NCBI GenBank assembly: GCA_902784045.1
Contig: CACZTE010000236.1
Location: 1 to 5,231 of the forward strand
Direction: 5' to 3'
Source: an uncultured Eubacterium sp.
GTDB taxonomy: Bacteria; Bacillota; Clostridia; Eubacteriales; Eubacteriaceae
DNA length: 5,231 bases
In this document: one piece after another, positions 1 to 5,079 of the stretch
Position numbering within the stretch: position 1 is the first letter of the stretch
Layout of the letters: every line of letters starts with the position of its first letter
The notes under the pieces: model-generated
Told to the model about the DNA's origin: nothing
The model's database searches: none
Seen by the model: the letters and a program-made list of their open reading frames with translations, nothing else
Translations under genes and position numbers: made by a program

Positions 1-394
1 CAAACACGGCGTGATGCTCATGCCTGCCGAGATGACGCCATGAGAGAATGTCCGATATTTCTTCCAATGTGCCCAATCCGCCGGGCAGCGCGATAAAGAT
101 ATCTCCCAACTCAAACATGCGTTGTTTGCGCTCTGCCATCGACGATACCACCTGTTTTTCGGTTAAATCGTCTCTGACCATTTCAGGCGTATCCAAAAAA
201 GCCGGCACAATGCCGATGGCTTTTCCGCCGCCGGCAAGGACTTTTTCGGACAAAGCGCCCATCAGTCCCGTTTTGCCGGCGCCGTAAATTAACGTGTGTC
301 CGTTTTTCGCGATATAGTCACCGAGCATTTCCGCGGCAGTGGTATAGCTTTGTCGGTGTCCTGCTCTCGCGCCGCAGTAAACTGTGATGTTCAT
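1..394 (-). CDS. LOG-family (TIGR00730-type) nucleotide 5'-monophosphate phosphoribohydrolase-like protein, C-terminus cut by window edge
   Basis: The reverse strand encodes 131 residues from ATG at 394 before the window ends; the stop lies outside. Seen in the sequence: a Rossmann-type start (MNITVYCGARAG), a GAGKTGLMG loop at residues 38-46, an ERK triplet at 88-90, and the family signature PGGLGTLEE at 104-112. The last holds the conserved glycines and glutamate of the PGGxGTxxE motif, and it is followed by the usual SWRHLGRH-like helix. Family knowledge: LOG proteins (formerly misnamed lysine decarboxylases) cleave nucleoside 5'-monophosphates to a free base and ribose 5-phosphate, and some make cytokinins. 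Members are usually about 180-200 residues, so roughly a third is missing here. Cytosolic; no signal peptide. Its ATG follows the stop of the upstream phosphatase fusion by one base, with AAAAGGA at 408-414 as a likely ribosome binding site, so the two are probably cotranscribed and translationally coupled. The substrate cannot be told from the sequence. Confidence 0.9.
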   Translation of the reverse strand, partial: MNITVYCGARAGHRQSYTTAAEMLGDYIAKNGHTLIYGAGKTGLMGALSEKVLAGGGKAIGIVPAFLDTPEMVRDDLTEKQVVSSMAERKQRMFELGDIFIALPGGLGTLEEISDILSWRHLGRHEHHAVF

Positions 395-395
395 G

Positions 396-1421
396 TTATG
401 CTTTTAATCCTTTTATAAATGCTTCCCATTCTGTCTCTTTAAAACCGATACACAACCCGTCATCCCGCGCGAGCAGCGGCCGTTTGACCAGTTTTCCGTC
501 TTCGGCAAGTTTTCGCACGATCTCTTCATGGGTCATTTGGGGCAGGCGGTCTTTGAGCTTTTGCTCGCGGTAGAGCGCCCCCGACGTGTTGAAAAATTTT
601 TTGTCCGGCGCGTCGGTTTTAGCCATGAGCGCTTCGATTTCGACGGCGCTTAACGGATCCGCCACCAAATCTCTTTCGACGTAGGCCACGCCGGCCGCGT
701 CCAGGTATTTGCGCGCTTTACGGCAAGTCCCGCACCGTGGATAATGCAGAAACAACAGCTTGGTTTTGACCAACGCCTCAAAATCATAATTGTATTGATA
801 TTCGGGCGTCAGATGAGAACTGTCCCCAATGTAGTCGATGGTGAGCTCGCCGTCTGCGTTAAAGGTAAATTTGGACACGGCAACGTTGTCGAGGACCATT
901 TCCTGCATCTCTTCGGCGGGAATGCCTTTGGCGTAGTTGAGGAAGGTTTGAATGCTGAAGCCGTGAGCGGCCATGGCGATGGTTTTGCCGGGATTGTCGC
1001 GGACGATGTTTAACACGGCGTCGCGCATCCGCTCATAGACGGCTTTTCCCGTCTCACCGCCCGGCGCCGACGCGAGCCCGGGCCTGATCACGCTGTCGCG
1101 GGAAAACGTCGGAAACATGATGTCGACCTCGGTGAGGGTCCTGGCTTCCGCCGCGCCCTGGTTCATTTCGATAATGCCGGGCTCCACGATAATCGGCACG
1201 TTGTCTTTGCGTTCACCTAGGATAAAATCCAAGGTTTGCCGGGCGCGTTTTAACGGACTGGTCACGCCGATATCAATGGGAATGTCTTTAAAATAATCGA
1301 TTAAAAGCGCGCCTTGCGCCATGCCGATCTCGCTTAACGGAATATCGGTTTGGCCTTGATAACAAAACCGTTCGTTGAGTTCTGTGGTGCCGTGTCTGAC
1401 GAGGTATAGTGTTGTGTTCAT
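396..1421 (-). CDS. Fusion protein: histidine phosphatase (RHG) domain + ArsC/Spx-like thioredoxin-fold domain
   Basis: This is one uninterrupted 341-residue frame with two domains. Residues 1 to about 205 are a histidine phosphatase of the phosphoglycerate mutase superfamily. LVRHGTTELNE carries the phospho-acceptor His10 in R9-H10-G11; SPLKRARQT (55-63) supplies the phosphate-binding Arg59; Glu85 in EMNQG is the likely acid; AAHG gives the second catalytic His153. From about residue 221 to 341 it is an arsenate reductase/Spx/MgsR-like domain: FLHYPRCGTCRKARKYL has the redox pair Cys230 and Cys233, then KKFFNTSG (274-281), LVKRP with the conserved Arg314, and GFKETEW near the end. Each half is near full length for its family. 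I chose ATG 1421 because MNTTLYLVRHG is the normal phosphatase start. An upstream in-frame ATG at 1469 lies almost at the predicted transcription start and would add 16 atypical residues. A LOG-family gene follows after one base. Substrate unknown; a redox-controlled phosphatase is only a guess. Confidence 0.88.
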   Translation of the reverse strand: MNTTLYLVRHGTTELNERFCYQGQTDIPLSEIGMAQGALLIDYFKDIPIDIGVTSPLKRARQTLDFILGERKDNVPIIVEPGIIEMNQGAAEARTLTEVDIMFPTFSRDSVIRPGLASAPGGETGKAVYERMRDAVLNIVRDNPGKTIAMAAHGFSIQTFLNYAKGIPAEEMQEMVLDNVAVSKFTFNADGELTIDYIGDSSHLTPEYQYNYDFEALVKTKLLFLHYPRCGTCRKARKYLDAAGVAYVERDLVADPLSAVEIEALMAKTDAPDKKFFNTSGALYREQKLKDRLPQMTHEEIVRKLAEDGKLVKRPLLARDDGLCIGFKETEWEAFIKGLKA

Positions 1422-1455
1422 TGTTTTGATTCTCGCTTTATGATTGGATTTTGGT

Positions 1456-1501
1456 ATGGTATGTCCCATTAGTATACCATTTTTTACGCCATTTTAAATG
1501 G
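1456..1501. promoter_or_regulatory. Candidate operator repeats over the fusion-gene promoter
   Basis: Two inverted repeats flank and overlap the predicted promoter. ATGGTAT (1456-1462) pairs with ATACCAT (1474-1480) across 11 bases, spanning the -10 box and the start point. CCATTTTAAATGG (1489-1501) has 6-base arms around one central base and covers the -35. In addition, the pentamer CCATT recurs at 1466, 1477 and 1489, that is every 11-12 bases or about one helical turn. This layout suits a repressor bound on one face of the DNA. No regulator is encoded nearby, and short AT-rich repeats can arise by chance. Confidence 0.3.
1471..1498 (-). promoter_or_regulatory. Promoter of the phosphatase fusion-LOG operon (extended -10)
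   Basis: On the reverse strand TATACT (1476-1471) is preceded by TGG, giving an extended -10 (TGnTATACT). A weak -35, TTTAAA (1498-1493), lies 16 bases upstream. Transcription would start near 1464, leaving a leader of about 43 bases before ATG 1421. The extended -10 is seen directly; its use is inferred. It also argues against translation from the ATG at 1469. Confidence 0.5.
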
Positions 1502-1767
1502 TGTTTTTGCTGTCAATGTTGGGTTAATTCGGCTTTGGGTGATTCTGTTTTTTTGAAATTACTTTCCATCAGCGATTTTTCTCTTTCTTTTGTTGTTTCA
1601 TTCACGCGGACATTACAGTTCATCGTGATATTAACGCTTGCGTGGACGCGCGCTGATTTCCGAAATTGGCTTAGCGTTTTTTATGACTCGATTATCTCCG
1701 TTGCTTCGCGTCATTTTTTGATACAATTGTTTTTTTTCAAAAGTTTTTCGCATATCTCAATGATACC
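1502..1767. other. T-rich intergenic stretch, no gene supported
   Basis: About 270 bases that are poor in GC (about 32-37% in sampled lines) and have long T runs on the plus strand. Open frames exist on both strands, but none has a ribosome binding site, a recognisable domain or sensible composition. A TTGACA hexamer occurs on the reverse strand (1516-1511), but no -10 follows at the right distance. I see no tRNA-like or clear structured RNA element. Confidence 0.5.
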
Positions 1768-1804
1768 AAAAACCGCGAGGACTTCACAGTCTCAGCGTTT
1801 TTTT
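1768..1804. terminator. Rho-independent terminator candidate, possibly bidirectional
   Basis: The hairpin spans 1774-1797. CGCGA pairs with TC-A-GCG and GACT with AGTC around a TCAC loop, making nine base pairs with two single-base bulges (G1779 and A1794). Seven T follow on the plus strand (1798-1804), and five A precede it (1768-1772), which read as a T run on the reverse strand after one G. It could end transcription both ways. No clear plus-strand gene lies upstream. On the reverse strand the possible decayed gene ending at 1813 stops 15 bases before the stem. Confidence 0.45.
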
Positions 1805-1812
1805 AGCAGCGT

Positions 1813-2008
1813 TTATTTACACCCTCCGAACATTTTTATTTTATCATAATACGCGTTTTTTGTATTGACGCTCATATGCCGTGCCGTAACAGTAAAACCT
1901 GTCCCTTCAACGCCCATCTTTATCTGTCGGATCGAATTTATAGCCGCTCATGGTTATCTTTTCCGCGATTGGCTTCTGATTCCGTTCTTCATGACAGATC
2001 AGTCTTTT
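1813..2008 (-). pseudogene. Possible frameshifted gene remnant, unknown family
   Basis: Two overlapping reverse-strand frames look like one disrupted short gene. The first is open from a TAG at 2011-2009 to a TGA at 1909-1907 and reads CHEERNQKPIAEKIT, then SGYKFDPTDKDG. The second is open until a TAA at 1815-1813 and includes GVEGTGFTVTARHMSVN and NAYYDKIKMFGGCK. Removing one G from the GGG run near 1914 would join them into about 65 residues of plausible hydrophilic protein. The join is followed 15 bases later by the hairpin at 1797-1774, as expected at a gene end. No ribosome binding site is visible, further stops lie upstream, and the region runs into the abiE promoter. I do not recognise the family. 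It could equally be non-coding sequence whose open frames are chance. Confidence 0.25.
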
Positions 2009-2045
2009 CTAGATCCAAGTGCAGGTATCATTTTTCTTTCAAATC

Positions 2046-2074
2046 TTTACATTTAGACTTTATTATTCTATAAT
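2046..2074 (+). promoter_or_regulatory. abiE operon promoter (sigma-A type)
   Basis: TTTACA at 2046-2051 and a perfect TATAAT at 2069-2074 are separated by the optimal 17 bases. The predicted start is near 2081, giving a leader of about 27 bases that carries the ribosome binding site. It is the best promoter in the window and gives the abiE pair its own transcription, independent of the neighbours. Confidence 0.85.
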
Positions 2075-2080
2075 TAAAGT
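2057..2080 (+). promoter_or_regulatory. Candidate AbiEi operator overlapping the -10 box
   Basis: ACTTTA (2057-2062) and TAAAGT (2075-2080) form perfect 6-base inverted arms around 12 A/T-rich bases that include the whole TATAAT box. Inside, TTAT and ATAA extend the symmetry with a one-base offset. AbiEi antitoxins are known to bind inverted repeats in their own promoter and repress it, so a dyad here is where such an operator would be expected. That AbiEi binds this site is inferred. Confidence 0.45.
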
Positions 2081-2092
2081 GTGTTAGTTTCG

Positions 2093-2101
2093 AGGAGGTG
2101 A
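2093..2101 (+). promoter_or_regulatory. Strong ribosome binding site of abiEi
   Basis: AGGAGGTGA matches the 16S rRNA anti-Shine-Dalgarno sequence over nine bases and ends six bases before ATG 2108. It is much stronger than the site of the downstream toxin gene, consistent with the antitoxin being made in excess. Confidence 0.85.
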
Positions 2102-2107
2102 TGCGAA

Positions 2108-2725
2108 ATGTCAAAGCTTCGCGCACAAAGAATTGACATGCTAAAAGAAATAGCCGGAACGACCGGCGGCATGATCACAACATCTCAGATTGAAAAAGCA
2201 GGTATCAGCCGCGTATTGATCCCCACTTTTATTGATGAAGGTGTTCTTGTCAAAGAAGCCCGCGGCATATACTATTACGCAGACGCGTTCCCGGATGATC
2301 TCCAGATCATACAGGCGAATAACCCAAGAGTCATTTATTCCTATGGCACTGCCCTTTACCTTTGGGATATGTCCGACCGAACGCCCCATGTATGGGACAT
2401 TTCCGTGCCTCAGGGATTTAACGCAACCAGATTAAAAAAGGACAATCCGCACATCCGATTACATTATATCAATGCCGATCAATGGCGTGTTGGCATTACA
2501 GAGACCTTCACACCGGATGGCAATAAAGTCCGTCTCTATGATAAGGAAAGATGTATCATTGACCTGATCAAGCATAAAAACAAGATCGATAAGCAGTTAT
2601 ATCTGCATGCTCTGCGCGAATACTTTAATGTTCAAACGAACGACCATGCGCGGCTTATCGGATATGCCAAGATTTTCCATATCGAGCGGCCTGTCAGAGA
2701 CTACATGGATATCCTGACAAGTTGA
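2108..2725 (+). CDS. abiEi: AbiEi antitoxin, type IV toxin-antitoxin / abortive infection system
   Basis: A 205-residue cytosolic protein. Residues about 8-57 form a winged helix-turn-helix: ITTSQIEKAGISR, then a recognition helix around 34-44, then a wing (ARGIYYY). This is the DNA-binding domain used for autorepression. The rest is the AbiEi C-terminal antitoxin domain, with SYGTALYLWDMSDRTPH (78-94), the VPQG stretch (100-103), and VRLYDKERCIIDLI followed by NKID (141-161). The length is typical for the Gram-positive form. In this family the antitoxin counters AbiEii without a stable complex (type IV), and its C-terminal domain is needed for that. The start is fixed by the ribosome binding site at 2093-2101 and the promoter upstream. 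It is the first gene of a two-gene operon, with the toxin 14 bases downstream. GC in sampled lines is near 44%, lower than the phosphatase fusion on its left, which suggests acquisition by transfer. Confidence 0.93.
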   Translation: MSKLRAQRIDMLKEIAGTTGGMITTSQIEKAGISRVLIPTFIDEGVLVKEARGIYYYADAFPDDLQIIQANNPRVIYSYGTALYLWDMSDRTPHVWDISVPQGFNATRLKKDNPHIRLHYINADQWRVGITETFTPDGNKVRLYDKERCIIDLIKHKNKIDKQLYLHALREYFNVQTNDHARLIGYAKIFHIERPVRDYMDILTS

Positions 2726-2731
2726 AAGGAG
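2725..2731 (+). promoter_or_regulatory. Ribosome binding site of abiEii, overlapping the abiEi stop
   Basis: AAAGGAG starts on the last base of the abiEi TGA stop and lies eight bases before ATG 2740. It decides the toxin start. The alternative in-frame TTG at 2722 would overlap the abiEi stop and would translate this site itself into its second to fourth codons. Confidence 0.8.
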
Positions 2732-2739
2732 CACCACAG

Positions 2740-3594
2740 ATGAAAACACCGGAGCAACTGAAAGGCGCAATCCGCAATATTGCCAAAGCGAAAGATCTTC
2801 ACGCTCAGGAAGTGCTGCAGATTTTTATGTTTGAGCGGATTCTGGAAAGATTATCCCTCTCCCCATATCAAAAGAATTTTGTCCTAAAAGGTGGTCTGTT
2901 GATTGCTTCCATGATCGGCATTTCCGAAAGAACCACCATGGACATGGATACAACCGTGCGTGGCATTGATATGGACAAAGACAATATTGAAACAATCGTA
3001 AAAGAGATCTTCGCGATTGATATCGGAGATGGGATAATCTTCCGATTTGAGAAGATCGGGCCTATCCGAGAAGATGACGATTACAATCATTTCCGCGTTC
3101 ACTTTGTCGCGGAATACGGCAAGATCAAGAATAAAATGAAGATGGACATTTCGACCGGAGATGCGATCACACCCGCGGCTATCGCGTATTCTTTTCATAC
3201 CATGTTCGATGAAAAGGACATTGATATATATGCCTATCCTTTGGAGACCATTCTGGCCGAAAAATATGAAACCATTATCCGCAGAGGTATCGGGAATACC
3301 AGATCAAGGGACTTTTATGATCTGTATGTTCTTTTCCATCTTTACAAAGATTCCATCAATCCGGCACATTTCAAATTGGCTGTCAAGCATACTGCCAAAA
3401 AACGAGGATCCTTTGAGCTTTTACAAAAATATGAATCCATCTGTGCTGATGTAAAAGCAGAAGCATCTCTGGCAAATGACTGGCGCAATTATATCACCAA
3501 CGAGACCTACGCGGCCAAACTCTCATTTGACGAAGTGGTCGATAATACTGTTGCAGTTGGCAAATATCTTGAGAACATTTCGGAAAGCCATTGA
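2740..3594 (+). CDS. abiEii: AbiEii/AbiGii-family nucleotidyltransferase toxin
   Basis: A 284-residue protein of the AbiEii nucleotidyltransferase family (DNA polymerase beta-like fold). Visible motifs: FVLKGGLLI (47-55), the glycine-rich nucleotide-binding turn; TTMDMDTT (65-72), with the metal-binding Asp68 and Asp70; MKMDIS (133-138), with a third acidic residue, Asp136; ILAEKYETIIRR (171-182), with conserved Lys175; and TRSRDFYDLYVL (187-198), with Asp191 and Asp194. All catalytic positions appear intact, so the toxin should be active. Family knowledge: AbiEii halts growth on phage infection, and related toxins transfer nucleotides to tRNA acceptor ends. The target here is not visible. 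ATG 2740 is chosen for its ribosome binding site; a TTG at 2722 would add six residues. It is cotranscribed with abiEi. No terminator is evident before the convergent symporter gene. A small C-terminal helical region (about 200-284) follows the catalytic core, as is usual. Confidence 0.93.
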   Translation: MKTPEQLKGAIRNIAKAKDLHAQEVLQIFMFERILERLSLSPYQKNFVLKGGLLIASMIGISERTTMDMDTTVRGIDMDKDNIETIVKEIFAIDIGDGIIFRFEKIGPIREDDDYNHFRVHFVAEYGKIKNKMKMDISTGDAITPAAIAYSFHTMFDEKDIDIYAYPLETILAEKYETIIRRGIGNTRSRDFYDLYVLFHLYKDSINPAHFKLAVKHTAKKRGSFELLQKYESICADVKAEASLANDWRNYITNETYAAKLSFDEVVDNTVAVGKYLENISESH

Positions 3595-3713
3595 CGCCAT
3601 CCTCCCGTTCCACGAACATGACCTCAATTCAAATCATATAAGGCACCTTAAGCGCTGCAATTTCCGGCGCGTCCGTTGTTGATTGCCAAATCAAAAAACA
3701 AACGCTATTTCGA
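3595..3713. other. Convergent intergenic gap, no clear terminator
   Basis: The abiE operon and the symporter gene meet here tail to tail across 119 bases. Small inverted repeats are present: TAAGG/CCTTA near 3643-3654, and TTGATT-GCCA-AATCAA at 3679-3694. None is followed by a T run in the direction of either gene, so I cannot name a terminator. Confidence 0.5.
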
Positions 3714-4958
3714 TCAATCCTTCCCTTTTGCTTGTCTTTCGCGCTTGCGGCGTTCAAGCGCGGACACAATCACCGCGCATGACGCGTCACCGGTGATATT
3801 CACCGTGGTGCGCCCCATGTCAAAAACCCGGTCAACACCGGCTACCAAAGCAATCCCTTCAATCGGAAGACCGACAGACTGCAAGACCATCGTCAGCATA
3901 ATCATCCCGGCGCCCGGCACACCGGCTGTGCCGATGGAAGCCAGCGTTGCCGTCAGGACAATCGTGAGCATCTGCGGAAAGGTTAACGTAATTCCATAGC
4001 ACGACGCGATAAAGATGGAACACACCCCCTGATAAATCGCGGTACCATCCATGTTGATGGTCGCGCCGAGCGGAAGGATAAATGACGCGATTTCTTTATC
4101 CGCGCCAAGCTTTTCGGTGCATTCCAGATTAATGGGAAGAGTCCCGACGGAGGACGCGGATGAGAACGCGAACATCATCGCCGGCAGCATTTCTTTAAAA
4201 AACCGAATGGGTGAAAGCTTGGCGAGCGTGGAGACCGTTGCCGAATATACAACGATCGTATGAATAAAAAATCCCGCATAGGCCACAAACAAAACCTTCG
4301 CCAAAGAACCAAGCACCGTGGGACCGTTTTCGGCCACGACAGGGCAAAGCAAGCAGAACACGCCAATCGGTGAAAGGCTGATAATCATTTCCATCGCCTT
4401 TAGGAAAATCGCGTTAATCCGTTCGACAAACTGAACATCCTTCGCTTGATCCGCATGATGTTGAACGAGCAAGATCGCGAATCCGATGATGATCGCCGCC
4501 ACAATGATTTGAAGCATATTCGCTTCCGCGAAGGGCTGAATAAAGTTAGACGGGAAAATCCCAACCAACGTATCCATAAAACTCACCGATGAAGAAGCGT
4601 GATACGTTAAATCCGTCGTTTGAACCGCTGTGAAAAAACCTTTAAACACATTGGCGACAGCCAGGCCGATGGTGATCGCGAAGGCGGTTGTGCAGATATA
4701 ATACAAAACCGTCTTGACACCAATCGAGCCGACCTTTTTAATGTCCTTCATGGAAATGACGCCGCTCATGATGGAAAAGAACACCAAAGGCCCGACAACC
4801 CACTTCACCAGGTTCAGAAAGATGGTCCCAAAAGGCCTAATATACGTCACCGCGATTTCCGGCTTCGCGGTCAAAGCGACACCCGCGATAATACCCAAAA
4901 CCAAAGCGATAAAAATCCTGGCGGATAATGATAATTTGATCTTTTTCAATCGTTCCAT
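3714..4958 (-). CDS. Dicarboxylate/amino acid:cation symporter (DAACS), probably glutamate/aspartate
   Basis: A 414-residue inner-membrane protein of the sodium (or proton):dicarboxylate symporter family, near the usual length, with hydrophobic helices throughout and a basic C-terminus. Family signatures occur in order: serine-rich hairpin HP1 AFSSASSVGTLP (264-275); helix 7 GATINMDGTAIYQG (298-311), with the NMDGT sodium motif; hairpin HP2 ASIGTAGVPGAG (340-351); and helix 8 DMGRTTVNITGD (380-391). In helix 8, Asp380, Arg383, Thr384, Asn387 and Asp391 keep the spacing of Asp394, Arg397, Thr398, Asn401 and Asp405 of archaeal GltPh. Arg383 points to a substrate with an acidic side chain, and the NMDGT motif plus Asn387 and Asp391 to sodium coupling. 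In HP1 the position of GltPh Arg276 is Ala268. C4-dicarboxylates remain possible, but the helix 8 motif is unlike DctA as I recall it. ATG 4956-4958 is preceded by a modest AGAAGAAG site. It appears to be a single-gene unit. Confidence 0.93.
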   Translation of the reverse strand: MERLKKIKLSLSARIFIALVLGIIAGVALTAKPEIAVTYIRPFGTIFLNLVKWVVGPLVFFSIMSGVISMKDIKKVGSIGVKTVLYYICTTAFAITIGLAVANVFKGFFTAVQTTDLTYHASSSVSFMDTLVGIFPSNFIQPFAEANMLQIIVAAIIIGFAILLVQHHADQAKDVQFVERINAIFLKAMEMIISLSPIGVFCLLCPVVAENGPTVLGSLAKVLFVAYAGFFIHTIVVYSATVSTLAKLSPIRFFKEMLPAMMFAFSSASSVGTLPINLECTEKLGADKEIASFILPLGATINMDGTAIYQGVCSIFIASCYGITLTFPQMLTIVLTATLASIGTAGVPGAGMIMLTMVLQSVGLPIEGIALVAGVDRVFDMGRTTVNITGDASCAVIVSALERRKRERQAKGKD

Positions 4959-4984
4959 ACAACTTCTTCTTTCTAAAGGGAATT

Positions 4985-5039
4985 GCGCTTCTCCGCAAAG
5001 CGCCTTTCAAGTCCTCAAGGCAACGCGGCAAAAAGGCGC
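4985..5039 (-). promoter_or_regulatory. Two mutually exclusive hairpins in the symporter leader
   Basis: On the reverse strand, GCGCCTTT (5039-5032) can pair over eight bases with AAAGGCGC (5007-5000). The last part of that second arm also begins a competing hairpin, in which GCGCTT (5003-4998) pairs with AAGCGC (4990-4985) around TGCGGAG. The two helices share bases 5000-5003, so only one can form. The proximal one ends 26 bases before the symporter ATG. The pairings are seen; a regulatory role is inferred. No T run follows, so any control would be on translation, not termination. Confidence 0.3.
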
Positions 5040-5079
5040 CCTCCCTTCTAAAAACCAAACTGCGCGCAAAAAGGCTCCC
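5028..5079. repeat. Direct repeat of 14 bases, period 38
   Basis: GCAAAAAGGCGCCC (5028-5041) and GCAAAAAGGCTCCC (5066-5079) differ at one base. A third, shorter relative, CAAAGGCGCC, lies at 5085-5094. The spacing and shared context (each preceded by a GC-rich G/C run) suggest a duplicated structural unit rather than coding sequence. Confidence 0.6.

Noticed and set aside
1523..1630. Small hydrophilic reverse-strand frame (MNCNVRVNETTKERE..., about 36 residues)
   Set aside because: No ribosome binding site, no promoter at proper spacing and no recognisable similarity. The position is approximate.
1451..1849. Plus-strand 132-codon open frame in the T-rich gap
   Set aside because: Its Phe/Ser/Leu-rich composition is what T-rich DNA gives by chance. 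It starts inside the phosphatase promoter region, has no ribosome binding site and reads through the terminator-like hairpin.
2722..2742. TTG at 2722 as the abiEii start
   Set aside because: It would place the AAAGGAG site inside the coding sequence. ATG 2740 has ideal spacing to that site.
2884..3198. Reverse-strand frame inside abiEii, and similar antisense frames inside abiEi, the fusion gene and the symporter
   Set aside because: They lie wholly within well-supported genes, lack ribosome binding sites and have no domain signatures.
3679..3694. TTGATT-GCCA-AATCAA hairpin as a terminator for abiE or the symporter
   Set aside because: The stem is short and A/T-only. It is followed by A, not T, on the plus strand, and on the reverse strand the T run precedes the stem.
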